A stretch of 42,175 nucleotides of DNA from positions 1,657 to 43,831 of the forward strand of contig CAMPET010000362.1 of NCBI GenBank assembly GCA_946803715.1, written 5' to 3'. Shown one piece after another: positions 21,805-33,050 of this stretch; within the stretch, counting starts at the first letter, position 1, and every line of letters begins with the position of its first letter. The position numbers were made by a program, and so were the translations under genes. The DNA is from Beroe ovata. Lineage: Eukaryota; Ctenophora; Nuda; Beroida; Beroidae. The notes under the pieces are model-generated. The model had not been told where the DNA came from. It did no database searches and saw nothing but the letters and a program-made list of their open reading frames with translations.

Positions 21805-23320
21805 AGTAGCTAAAATCTTCGGGGGTTTAAGATAATCAAAATGTAGGAGTTATATAAGAGAGCAAATGGTCAAATAACAGGAGAAGGATCTTGGAACAAT
21901 GGGTAACTGTAGAATATACACGTGACACGATCACTCATACAAAACTCAACTCGGTAGACCACCTAGTGGGGTTCCTCAAAAACTCTGACAACGGTGAGAA
22001 CATTACAAACCACGGAGATTATGAAGCGGTGCAAACGCCATCAAGTACGATACAGTAGACAGGAACCTTAACCCATTGTGCAGAGGTTTGTGTGTGTGTG
22101 TGTGTGGGGGGGCGGGAGGGTATTATTAGATCATAGGTGTGAAACCTTATCAACATGTTCTGATAGAGATCATGTATCAGGATAGTTCCTCACAAACTAT
22201 ACAGTTAGCTGTAACGGATGGGTATGTGAAGCGGAAACCGCTCTGCATTTTATCCTATCATTAAAAAGTAATTATCGGGTTTTACTCCAAGAACCAGGAA
22301 CAAGTCATGAACAGCGTGATCATAATGTTATCGATGATTTAACCGACGCATTGTATCATTATGCTGATATTTAATTGTCTAGTATGCTAATTATAACATT
22401 GTTTTTTGTACCAACAAAAACCATAGAAATGCAGCGGGTTGTACGTCTTGCTGGTGTTGCCATAGTGATCATATGACGTTGTTAGGAGCATGTCATGAAG
22501 TCACGATGTTGTCATACTACATTGATACTGTCATCATATTTACCGTGACATATTTGCACTGATGACATCATCTTGTGATGACACATTTAAGTTTGACAGT
22601 CTAGCTAGAGACATAAGACGTTTCATATGTGTGTGAGAAAGGATGTGGGACAGTGAAACACAAATCACGAGGTCGTGCGCTCACTGTCATGAATCACAGT
22701 TGAAACACGGTTGTAAGATGCCACTCGTATTTCTTGTTTTGTTAGTTTTGGATTCCGTTACGATTTCGAAGTGAGTACCTACCTTTAGTTTTTAAACTTA
22801 AACACAGGTAAGAATAATTGCATACATAGCTGATACAAACAGCGTAAACATAAAAAAAGCTATTCTGTCAATTTTTCAGAAGTTCTATAGTATAGTTCTT
22901 TAGTTCTAAAGTATAGGTTAAACTAAGAACTTACAAGGATAATTTTTTACATATCTTAATTGCATATGAATTCAGTACTGTTATTAAAGTTAAAAAGAGT
23001 GTAAAATGAACAATTCGAAAGTTGAAAGATCACCATGTAAGAATGGGATTCCAGGGGAGTATTATTGATTCGCGCACCATACTACGCGGAGCTGAAACAT
23101 GGCCTACCAAACATCAGGAAGTTTTAATCAAGCTGACTGCTACCAGCAGTATATCATGGAAAGCTGTAGGATCAGTGTTGCACACAGGATATTCTCAATA
23201 ACATTCTCATCCATCACAACTCCCACGATAGATAATCTCCACCAATAACCACTTTCTCCCCCCCCCATCCCCGGGAAGATTACATCTCCTCCTCCCATGT
23301 GTCTCACCACACTTTCCCAC
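21805..23320. other. Intergenic region between opposite-strand genes
   Basis: Holds a (GT)n tract at 22089-22106 followed by a G/C-rich run. Around 22450-22570 there is a stretch dense in TGACGT/GTCATG/GATGACA words. No gene is supported. A leader-like mini-ORF at 22718-22770 was considered and rejected. Confidence 0.5.
22089..22106. repeat. (GT)n microsatellite
   Basis: Nine GT units followed by G-rich sequence. Confidence 0.9.
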
Positions 23321-25212
23321 AGCTCAGAGTGGTAACGATGTGGTTGGCAGTGGTAGTACCTCGTCTCTTGGGAGCAGTATTATCGTGCTTCCATCCTTTG
23401 GACAAGACATAGTCAACTCTGACCACGTGTTCATCAACACATCACCCGATACCAGACGACAAGTCCAGACTAGCAGCTCCTCCTCCTCTTCCTCCCTGGG
23501 CTCTATCATCCTGGTAGATGGATATGAAACAAGTGTCTCTGCAGGGGCTGGGAGTGAGGAAGATAACTTACCGGCATGTTCCATGGACTCAGGTGGTGTG
23601 GAGCAAGAAGCAGTTGACTGTATGGACCTGGAGAACATGGCAAAGTGGCCGAGTTTATCTTGTGGTGACCCATCACCAGCATCCGCCACGGACCTCTGCC
23701 ACAGACCAGACTTGGCAAACAGCCAGGTTAAGAAGAGGAGGGTGAACTCAGAGCCAAGTCTGCCTAACCTAGTTTCTGCCGGACTGACCCGCCCAGTTGC
23801 CTTTGACCAACTACCAGACTTGGTGGGTGTGGCCAGGGACTCTACGTGGGGTAGTTGCGAGGAGGAAGGCCCAGCTGTCCCCCACCCAGGACCCATGATA
23901 TCCCCTCCCCAGTTCCTGAGTCAGACTGTGTCCACTTGGTCCTGCTGTGACAATGCACCATATTATGGTGGTGATGGTATCCAGCCTCCTTCCAGCTCTG
24001 AGAGTGACGAAGTGTCCAGTATGAGGTACTGTACTGATGATGATCTCAACTGTGTCCTGCAGAGTATCATGGAGACTGTGTACAGACAGAACCAAGACAT
24101 GGGTAACATGATGGTTAACAGGATGGACGGGCTGGAGAGAAACTTCACAGCAGAAATAGAGCACCTATGGGTAAGTCCAGGCTCCAGATCATAAATTGTT
24201 TTCATTCTGGCGATAGAATTTCTGAATCTGAGACACAGATCATGATAATTTCAAATTCTATCATCCTCACACTAGGACACGGTGAATATGCTGGAATGGG
24301 AGAAGGATGACCTGATCCAGCAGAGGCTATCAGATCGCATTCTGATAATCAACGTGCCCACCAAGCTTAACACTAGTAGACTTCGGGATCTGATGGTGGG
24401 GCTAGCCCATAGGATAGGAGTCTACATCACAGAGGATCACATCTCGGAAGCTTTCTACCTTCACAAGTATGCTCATTGACACGCGCGTGACACATTATGC
24501 ACATTGTACAAATACAATGAACATTGTACACTATACAATTTACTTAAGCCTATTCATGTCCATGGTGCATTGGTAACTGAGTTATTTTCCCGCCAATTTT
24601 CCTAGGCGTCCGTCTAGGACCAGCCCAGTCGTGATAATATTCATGGAATCTGCCCTGGCTTATCGCCGTGCTATACTCTCAAGAAAGTTCAAACTTCACG
24701 ACTTCAATATTGGTAGACTGGCAGGCTTCCGCAGGTAATGTAGATGCATGCCAGTTATGGAAGGATAAAAGTGTGGAGACACTCATTTCACTTTCACCGA
24801 TACCCAGATCAGAAACTTGAAGAAGTCTTTTTGTCCCACTCTCATGCAAATGCTAAGCATTGTTGAGTATTTTCGGACCCTGAATTGATTCCTGGTCGAA
24901 TTTTGGCCCAACCTCGCTTCCCTGAGGAGCTGTTGGTTCTAACCATACATCAGAGAAGAAATTAGAATTTTCTTACCGAAAAATTTACCGATGACAACTC
25001 TATCACACTACAGGTACAATCTGCAGATCCGTATCGATGAACAACTGATTTCCAGTCGGAATGATCTAAAGAAAGCGGCTCGTGAGGCATTCCGTGACGG
25101 TAGAGTCATGGACACGTGGGTATGGCATGGGAATGTCTATGTCAGGGATTTCGATGGGTTCAAGCACATTATCCGATGTGTTGCTGACTTGGAAACAGCC
25201 GCGGTGGACTGA
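23321..25212 (+). CDS. Spliced gene with FP/L1-ORF1p-like C-terminal half; 5' end uncertain
   Basis: Four exons: 23321-24170, 24276-24466, 24606-24734 and 25014-25212, with GT-AG introns of about 105, 139 and 279 bases and agreeing phases. The N-terminal part (exon 1) is acidic and Ser-rich with a run of eight Ser. Its end forms a coiled coil that continues into exon 2. Then come a domain with DRILIINVP and LAHRIGVYITEDHISEAF, a basic stretch (AYRRAILSRKFKL) and a final domain with LKKAAREAF and VWHGNVYVRDF before the stop. This order (coiled coil, RNA-binding-like domain, C-terminal domain) is that of LINE ORF1 proteins and of the FP-like family known from insect genomes and baculoviruses. 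Nucleic-acid or chaperone activity is inference. Exon 1 lacks an in-frame ATG near its start; its phase-1 acceptor (ttcccacag) implies an upstream exon not found. Confidence 0.65.
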
Positions 25213-25230
25213 TATACTGCGCGCACACTG

Positions 25231-25253
25231 CGTGTGTGTGTGTGTGTGTGTGT
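25231..25253. repeat. (GT)n microsatellite just after the FP-like stop codon
   Basis: About eleven GT units lie in the presumed 3' untranslated region, about 20 bases beyond the stop. No standard AATAAA signal is visible nearby. Confidence 0.9.
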
Positions 25254-26999
25254 AAAACTCTTAAAACTGAATGACACGTGAACTATTATAATGGGATGCA
25301 GTGTATTGTTTATTATGGTTGTTTGTAGTTTAAAGGGTGTGTAAGTTCGTGCATGAGTGATGATTGAGATTATGAACGGTTTTTGCATTTGATGGTTAAT
25401 TTTGGTAATGATTGCTATTTAAATTAATGATTGTTTGGAAATTTTTTCATGAACTTAATTTTTATCCGAATTCCGAAATATATTCTCCAAAACCCAAAGC
25501 CGTAGTTAAATTGAATCTTTCATCATGAAGCTCTCTCGTATGACAGCAACTGAAGAAATTAGACTATTAACACCCCGGATACTCCGATTTCCAATTATCA
25601 ATCTATCCATTTTCAGTGCAACCTTTTATCACTCCCTGAAGACCTATAATAGCTCCAATATGACAGACAACCTAGTATAGCATGGAGTATAATGTAATGC
25701 CGTAATGGGCGTATCCAAGTTGTCAGTACAGTTAACGGTTGGTTTTCATATCACTTCATACCGTTATGGAGTTGATTTCAATTTTATCAGGTGTCGTGTT
25801 ATATATGGGTTTAGTTATTTTATGCGTTATTATTGGAGAAGCAATCATCCTTAATTTTTCTATTATTGTGCCCTCTTGCACCCGATTTGCCCCCTCCTTC
25901 AGGAGGCCTTTGCTGAAAGCATGCACTGCATATTATGCGCTTATTCAACGTCACTCACCTTAAACTTGATCTCTAGCACTCATACATTAGACATTCAGGC
26001 ATATATCGCAGCTTCTGAACTGGTTTGTATATGATACTTTTATTTGATGTCTCTCTCAATAATAATTAATGATGATGATTGGTGGTTATAAAAAAACCTG
26101 TGATTGGGGCAAAATGGTAGAGGGTGTGACACACCCTCATGGATATTAGTGTATGCTTTCACTGAAATAACTTGAATAAATAACTTAAATAAATAACCTA
26201 AATAACTTATAGGTAGTACCCGCGATATCGATACTCGATAGTCATAATGACAAATTTTATTGATTTCAGATCCATCTCGATTACCCATTTTGCGTTAAAT
26301 GACCACGATCGCAGTGTTCATGCACGATCATCCCTCAAACAGTAAAACTACACCACAGAGATATCGCATGGTCCGTGGGGGACACGTACATGTACCGCGT
26401 GTTCGTGATTTAGCGGTGGTCCCGTGCTGCTCTTTCATCTCGTCATGACCACCCACGTTTAGCCTGGGATCTCATTAGAGTGATGCAGAGACCATTTAAA
26501 CCGTTGAGGCATATCGCGATATCGCTGCATATCATCCATCCCTCTGACTAGCAAAGAGTCTACAATATGATGATAGACCAAATGCACGACTCCGTTTACA
26601 ACACATTTTACTGTCTGTCATCTGTCTTTGATTACTGTTGACTACTATGAGAGCTCCAATGATGATAGGGATACATGGTGACTAGCGTAAGGCACAGTTT
26701 TCTACAGTTTTTGATGGGAGCACCCAGTTCACTCCCTCCTTTTGAATTTGTCCTATCTATCACTGTATGCTGCATTCTTCATTGCTCGACAAGAGCTAAC
26801 GCACATGTGAATGAACTGTATAATGAAATTGAATTGGTTATACAAGCACTCGTGCGCGCGCGATTGTCTATAGTGTTGGTATGTTCGTACACGTGTGACT
26901 GTGAGCTACAGCAGCTGTAAATCGAGGAGCGTGTGCAGCATGATCGGACAACAGAATATCATCCTTCATAAGATGCAGTTGTGTGCCTATGATAAATTA

Positions 27000-27108
27000 T
27001 GTGTGTGTGTGTGTGNNNNNNNNNNNNNNNNNNNNNNNNNNNNNNNNNNNNNNNNNNNNNNNNNNNNNNNNNNNNNNNNNNNNNNGTGTGTGTGTGTGTG
27101 TGTGTGTG
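27000..27108. repeat. (GT)n microsatellite with 70-base gap
   Basis: GT dinucleotides on both sides of N 27016-27085. Confidence 0.95.
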
Positions 27109-27769
27109 TTGACCAGATCGCGGGAATGCATTATCTCTACAGCTAGAGAGCTGCTGTTCTTTCCCATGAGGTCGTCCGACATTCCAAATATTTCGTAGCT
27201 CGATGAATATCTGTGGTCGTACATACGTTTCAACTTGCCGTTAAATTAGGATTTGGGTATCGGCCGCGATTGCACACGAGTCAATAACCTATCACCCTAA
27301 ATGCACACGAGACAAATAGAACATAATCACGCAGGTTGTACAGCATATTCTCATATAGCATGTAAGAACGGGGCAGCTGGACACAGGGCACTGACCCCCT
27401 GGGTGCCCAGTGACCACTAAAGCTATAAATCGGCAACAGTGCAACATACACAGAATCACACGCGCACCAAGCTGTGGCACAGGAATTATCATTGAGATGA
27501 GCCATACCACTTACCAATGGAAAGTTACCACCCTTCTCAATATAAACCCATCTGAATGCATGCATGATGACACTGCACACCCGTCGTCCCATTATAGAGT
27601 TCATGGTCCATGCGTGAAGCATGTAGTCATCCGTTACACAATAATTAGTTAGGATTGATCAATTATAGGGCACTAACCCACTATATAGCTTTAAAACGTA
27701 TCATTATTAAACAATTAAGGGAGGATAATTGACGTGGTGTTTTGCAACTTGTAATAATATGAAGCTTAC

Positions 27770-27863
27770 CATGACATGAACCGTCCAAGTTACGGTATTT
27801 GCAGATACTCCCGACACCACACCAGAGCACTGTTAACAAAACTGTTACCAGGACGTGGATCAT
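27770..27863 (-). CDS. Possible first exon (version d): signal peptide, phase-1 donor
   Basis: The frame starts MIHVLVTVLLTVLWCGVGS, a strong signal peptide, then a short segment with two further cysteines, and ends in a good donor CATG|gtaagc in phase 1. Phase and the junction Gly agree with versions a-c, but the Cys-Cys ending is absent (it has DGSCHG). If it splices to the same lectin-like exon, the receptor gene would span about 28 kb and enclose the plus-strand gene at 23.3-25.2 kb in an intron. It may equally belong to another gene not recognised here. Confidence 0.4.
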
Positions 27864-27948
27864 ATTGCTTAGTTATAATGACTGTTAGCATGGTGACATG
27901 AATTTGATCCTGACTAATACATTCGTAAGCGTCACGCGATGTAGGCGT

Positions 27949-27992
27949 GTATCAAATAAGTCCGAATCAATAAGTATCAAATAAGTCCGAAT
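27949..27992. repeat. Short direct repeat GTATCAAATAAGTCCGAAT x2
   Basis: Two identical 19-base units separated by six bases (27949-27967 and 27974-27992). Confidence 0.9.
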
Positions 27993-29134
27993 ATTAGCTA
28001 TCCCCCATGGGTCAAATTACTGTCAAGTGCAGCAACTGATGCCAAATCTGAACTCGACTATTTGACCGGGCCAAGAAATACGTCATGCAAATGAATATCA
28101 TCGTCGAGAACGCGAGTACATTCAACCATGAAATATAGTGCTCATGTTAAAAGTAGCACATCGCGAAATTTTATATATAGCATGACGTCAATTACAATGT
28201 AAAATGGCCAGCCAGTGTTTATAATTTCCTATCAACCATCCACTCTTATACCCCTTTCATTAAGGAGAGGGAAATCACATGGGATATTTACAAATCGAGT
28301 TACCATGATATCATCTTGTTCCAATTGATACATTTTCTCTATTCGGTTTAGTCGATACATGCTCTTTTCTTTTCTCGCACCTTTCTCACTTTTCGTATTT
28401 TCTCGCACCTTTTCTCACTTTTCATTTCTTATCATCCGTTAACAGTAACTCATAATCGGATGGATATTGGATACCTACTTCACCTATCACCTGCATAGTG
28501 CTGCTAACTCGCTATATCTACCCTCTTTCTAAAAACTTTCAAAAAATTCTATTAAAGACTTGCTCTGTTGATTTATTCACCTTTCTTTAATCTCAATCTT
28601 ACATTAAATCCCGCCTCTTTCAGTAACTGTAAGCAGTATTCACTTTGTTTCTCTATCTTTTATTTGGAGTTACTTCTGAATTACTTCTTAATGAATGCAA
28701 GGCAACAGTAAGTTAGTAGCACTTTCCACAACAAAACCACTGTTCCGGCTTCATCATAATCAGAGACTGTCTGCCGCGCAGGAGAGTTTGGCGGCTCTCG
28801 AAGTAAGAGGCATTGGATAACTCTCCCAAATTTTCAATGGGCGCTTAGTCGCTGGCAAAAGCTATCAATTAACATCGGGCAGAATCAAATTGTTGCATGG
28901 GCGCATAGACGCAAAGCTTCTTACTGCTCCTTTTTCCTTCTTCTGACTATTGAGAGGAGAGTTTTCCATAACCTAGCCCAATGCCAAAACATTCCGAAAA
29001 GGGATGAACGGCGAGTATTGGCTCCAAACAACAACAACAACAACAACAAAATTGTCAAATTGTAGGACTATTTACGATCTTTCCATCAGCATGTTCAATT
29101 ATAGTGTCAAGTGGTTAGATGTGACACTCTAGAT

Positions 29135-29182
29135 GTTATACTCATGTTATACTCATGTTATACTCATGTTATACTCATGTTA
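29135..29182. repeat. 11-base tandem repeat (GTTATACTCAT x4)
   Basis: Four head-to-tail units of GTTATACTCAT. Confidence 0.9.
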
Positions 29183-29784
29183 CTACATACTCGTGCATCC
29201 AAATCGAGCGATAGCGATGCGTGAAGTTAATTTAGCCATTCTCCACAACCCTATGTCTTGATGTGCCAATATTGTGTTAAGCCAATCAAACCTGCACTCA
29301 AACTTAATATACGTCCGCTATTCATATTCAAATTAGTGGACATATCTGTGGCGTGATTCGTATGGCGTGATGCATTCTGGTGTTAATATGAAGTGGTTAC
29401 TTCGACACACAGAGATGTAACATGTTTCATGAACAATAGCTGAAGCAGGGCAATGTTCATTGTTCGGATGTAACGCGAATCTCATATTCAAATTGCTCCA
29501 TTGCCCACAGCATTCTGGAGCAATTCCGCGCGTAGACCAAGCACATGAGGAACCTTGCTTCTAAATTTCCCTTCACCCGACTCAACATTGATAAACTTAC
29601 ATGAAGCGGTCTACTGGATTTAGTTCTAAACACCGCTTATGGATAGTCTACAATAATGTTCTAAATACCTCGAACACATAAAGTCTAGATTAAAGTATAT
29701 ACTAGTCTAGATCAAGCAGCTTTTAGTTTTACACGCGGTATTCATCAAACCTTGCAGTTTTCATGGCGCTTCTTAGTTGAGGTT

Positions 29785-29843
29785 CTACACGTCATGATGC
29801 TAACCCTACACGTCATGATGACTACCCTGCACGTCATGATGAA
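29785..29843. repeat. Three copies of CTACACGTCATGATG-type unit
   Basis: Units of about 22 bases centred on CACGTCATGATG, three times in a row. Confidence 0.85.
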
Positions 29844-29955
29844 CTAAGAAATTGTCCAAGTTTATACCTTCCCCTGCGGTCCCAGCATAGCTCATCCTTT
29901 AAAGAACTTTTTCTCTGGAGCAGCTGTTTAGGTGTGTTTTTGCGAGCAATGAGCA

Positions 29956-29978
29956 TGTGTGTGTGTGTGTGTGTGTGA
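29956..29978. repeat. (GT)n microsatellite
   Basis: Eleven GT units followed by GAGAGAG. Confidence 0.9.
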
Positions 29979-30006
29979 GAGAGCTTCACATCCTTCTTTC
30001 TTATAG

Positions 30007-30435
30007 TGGTGAGGAGAGACGGTATTATCTGGGACTTCACAACAGCACTGAAGCGGAGATACGATCTGTTTTGGAGGAGTTAGCCCCTGATCAGNGTGTG
30101 TGTGTGTGTGTGTGTGCCTGCCCACTTTTTAGCCACGGTGACAGTGTGAGCACCTAATTGGGCGGGGTCATTAAGGCACATATCCATGTCTGCCGGGTAA
30201 CATGGTGCTACAAGTGTGGGACCCTGCACTTAGTGGTTCATCAAATGAACTCATATATGATGAGACTGAGAAGGAGAGCCAGCGCAGGTATTAAAAAGAT
30301 GCAGTACATTGTGATTAAGTTCAATGTTCTCTTCACTGTGCCAGGGCCCAGGAGGGTCAGCTATTCCTTATTGTCTCTTCCTTTTGTGTGCCTCCCTCAT
30401 TACCGTTTATATCCAGCATATATTGTTACTGTTGA
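30007..30435 (+). CDS. Candidate exons of an unknown gene, interrupted by an assembly N
   Basis: Three stretches look exon-like. The first, 30007-30094, follows acceptor tttcttatag and reads GEERRYYLGLHNSTEAEIRS in one open frame; it is cut by the N at 30095. The second, 30215-30287, contains DPALSGSSNELIYDETEKES and a donor GCAG|gtatta. The third, 30345-30435, follows acceptor ctgtgccag, agrees in phase with the second across a 57-base intron, and ends in TGA. The phase between first and second does not match directly and the intervening sequence is (GT)n. I do not recognise the product; it could be a fragment of a mobile element. Confidence 0.25.
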
Positions 30436-32075
30436 ATCGTTGATAGGTTTTGTTGTCCGGTCAATTTTAGACTTAGCTAGAGTTATGTGAGGGTGGCTTC
30501 CCTGGAAGCTAGAGCGCGGGGTTTGTCTTTTTCATGTCATTAGTCATATGGTTAAATAACTTGGTGTTTGACCATAATGCCTCCTGAGGTCTTGGGTTAC
30601 CTGGACTGGCGGTAAAATTACTGTTGCAACATCACAATATTGTTGTCGAGAGCTATTATCTAATTGAGTTTATTATCACCTGGTAAAGAGTTTTTTACAC
30701 ATCTTCCAAATAACACACTACTATACTAGTTTGTTGCAGGATAGTCACACTCTTCTCAATTCCTAACACACCCATAGGCCATAAATACAGTAAAAAAAAC
30801 TTTGATCATTCCAAAAAGTTTTCAGTCGTTCCGCACTTTGAAGCATGATTATTCAAAGCAAGATAGCTCGAAGGATACCTACCACACTAACCACATCGTG
30901 TGCAATATTGATTCATGAAGAGTGCTGGATCTAGAAAGCTACATCGACATACCCATGGGGCGTAATTCACAGCCATGATGATTATAATAAGATGACAATC
31001 AATATGGGGATTGGGGAAGATAATCTGGTGATAAATCATGGTTATGTCTGGTGACAAATTATTGAACTTATTGTATGACAGCTAATATATAAGCCGTAGT
31101 GTGAAGCTGACATATATCACACTTGTATCGTACGATACTGCAGTTATTCGGCTGGGAAATATAATGAAAAAATACAGTATTCACGCCCTATGAAATTATG
31201 TCCATCTTCACCTACATACCTATATTCTGCAATTTCTTGAATTTATATAAAACCTGCATCGGGAGTGTTTTATAAAGATTCCCAGTTGAGTACGTAGGAC
31301 TTTTTTGTCGCGATTCCGTTGAAATGGAACCTAACATTCTCTAATCATGTATGCCGACTAACCGCCAATGATGCATTCATTATTCACTAGTTATCAAATC
31401 TGCGTAGAACGTACATGGTTAGATTAAGAAATTGGTCGAACACTCTTAATCATGCTTTGGGTCTCATACATAAGACATGAATTAGACCGCTCATGAGCTG
31501 TTGCTGCAAGACCTGGGGTTATCATCCCTCTTCATTACAAGCCGGAGATAGCTATTCAGCTGACAAATAATTAGGACATCTCATTTATAATACAGTGGAC
31601 TCTTCATGGGTTATATTAGCGCATGGAATGTTGATATTAGATTGCCGTTTGAGCGCTGCGATATGATGGTTACCGCTCTTCCGAGTCGTTCATATCCATT
31701 TCCACATCCATTTTGAAGTGCTTGTGAAAGTAATGAATATTGAGCACGCGCCGCGCGCATAATGAAAATGCACTTGCCGCAGTTACCATGTAAGGATTTT
31801 ATTAATTAATGTAATAAGTGTTTCATTAATTCACAAGTTTGAAAACATGTAAATAAAACTAGTACTGCGTCAGCTATGTAGAAAAAAATTTTATCACCAG
31901 AAAATGAAATTGTTAAACAATCCAGCTGACAAGAGGAAATGACATCATTGAGATGGAGCACAGGGGTTTTTTCTAGGAATTAGCTTCACATGAGTCTCCT
32001 AGTACATTATTCATTCATCAGAAGCATTTTTCACTCGTACCTATTACTATATGCACGTGATAATAAAAAAATCAT

Positions 32076-32135
32076 CCATTGGGCATGGCTATTTAGTATT
32101 TACTATTGTTAACGGTAAATAGCCATGCCCATTGG
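32076..32135. repeat. Inverted repeat / hairpin, about 20-base arms
   Basis: Left arm CCATTGGGCATGGCTATTTA is matched by right arm TAAATAGCCATGCCCATTGG with one mismatch, around a loop of about 20 bases. No coding content; it may be a solo hairpin or a small MITE remnant. Confidence 0.8.
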
Positions 32136-32243
32136 CCAGTGCATGGATCCAAGATAGATCACAGCCTGGCCCATATGCTGCGCTATAGTAACACTTTGCA
32201 TTTCCTCCTGTGCAGGGAACATCCGGTTTCCATGTCAACGTGG

Positions 32244-32257
32244 TTGTGACGTCACAA
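32244..32257. promoter_or_regulatory. Perfect CRE-containing palindrome TTGTGACGTCACAA
   Basis: A 14-base perfect palindrome holding the full cAMP-response element TGACGTCA. It is 2.5 kb upstream of the intronless GPCR. Its function is unproven; such sites also arise by chance. Confidence 0.35.
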
Positions 32258-32770
32258 ACTGTAGAAAGTGTTGAAATCGGGAGGGGAAAGAGTGAGGAAC
32301 ATACACAAAGGTACCGCTGTATCCACTGTTGAACCTAGACAGTAGACACTAGATATATACTCTACATGACGTTCTATAGTATTATAGAGTGCTAACGTCA
32401 CACGTCATGCAGTTACGGCAGGTACCACCTGTAGCTACTTATCGGGACGTATCTATGTACCGATAGAGTATTTATATGCTGAACTATTGCACTTTTCCTC
32501 AGTCTTTTCACTCGCAAAGGACTAAGGTGTCACTTTTCGAGAGATAATAGTGACAGCTACTGCAAGTTATTGTACGAATATTACTGACATTCATAATATT
32601 AAGTGCCAATAGTGTTTGACCTTTTCACCCACTTTGGACATAGCTTCTTCATTGACCTAGGTACTTCTTTTACAAACTGTTCAAATGACCTCGTACCCAC
32701 TGACCTGTATAGTATAAGTAAGTATGTAGCGCTCTGTGGACACACAACTTCCTAATTACCCTAATTACTA

Positions 32771-32812
32771 CTGGTTATAGTAGTTGTTACTACTCACAAC
32801 TACTATAACCAG
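32771..32812. repeat. Perfect 17-base hairpin with 8-base loop
   Basis: CTGGTTATAGTAGTTGT (32771-32787) and its exact reverse complement (32796-32812) flank TACTACTC. No T-run or gene end is near, so a terminator role is not suggested. Confidence 0.9.
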
Positions 32813-33002
32813 ATCTATCATACAGACCAACCCTGCTGATCGTATAATTAAGCAGATTATTCTATCAGTGAAAGCACTGATCTCGCATGACATAGGCTAG
32901 GAATTTCAATCTCATGTAATACTTGACTACTTGAGTGCTTGTTCACCAGATGTAGCATACCCCCATTATTACGTGTGATTAGTAATTGACAAGGGTACTG
33001 TG

Positions 33003-33050
33003 CACGTGTCACGTGTGTTAACAGCTTGTCACGTGGCAAGGCGTCACGTG
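33003..33050. promoter_or_regulatory. Cluster of four CACGTG E-boxes
   Basis: CACGTG occurs at 33003-33008, 33010-33015, 33030-33035 and 33045-33050; three are preceded by GT (GTCACGTG). bHLH-leucine-zipper factors of the USF/TFE/Myc type bind such sites in animals. No start of transcription can be assigned, and the nearest gene is 1.8 kb downstream. Confidence 0.45.

Larger units (their letters stand above)
25213..27769. other. Non-coding region with (GT)n gap
   Basis: AT-rich DNA with the direct repeat AATAACTTGAATAAATAAC-like at 26165-26205 and a (GT)n tract with a 70-base gap (27016-27085). A minus-strand frame of 113 codons at 27281-27622 is open but has no domain or splice support. Confidence 0.5.

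Noticed and set aside
22718-22770. A leader-like mini-ORF with a good donor (GAA|gtgagt) upstream of the FP-like gene
   Set aside because: It ends in phase 2, whereas the next acceptor at 23320 needs phase 1; joining them gives a stop. A signal peptide also does not fit this type of protein.
23324-23896. A 190-codon minus-strand frame
   Set aside because: Antisense to exon 1 of the FP-like gene, whose splice sites and C-terminal exons fix the plus strand as coding.
25739-25963. A hydrophobic plus-strand frame of 74 codons
   Set aside because: AT-rich sequence gives hydrophobic residues by chance; no family or splice evidence.
27281-27622. A 113-codon minus-strand frame next to first exon d
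   Set aside because: Open and slightly protein-like, but no matching splice sites or recognisable domain; it was not added as an exon.
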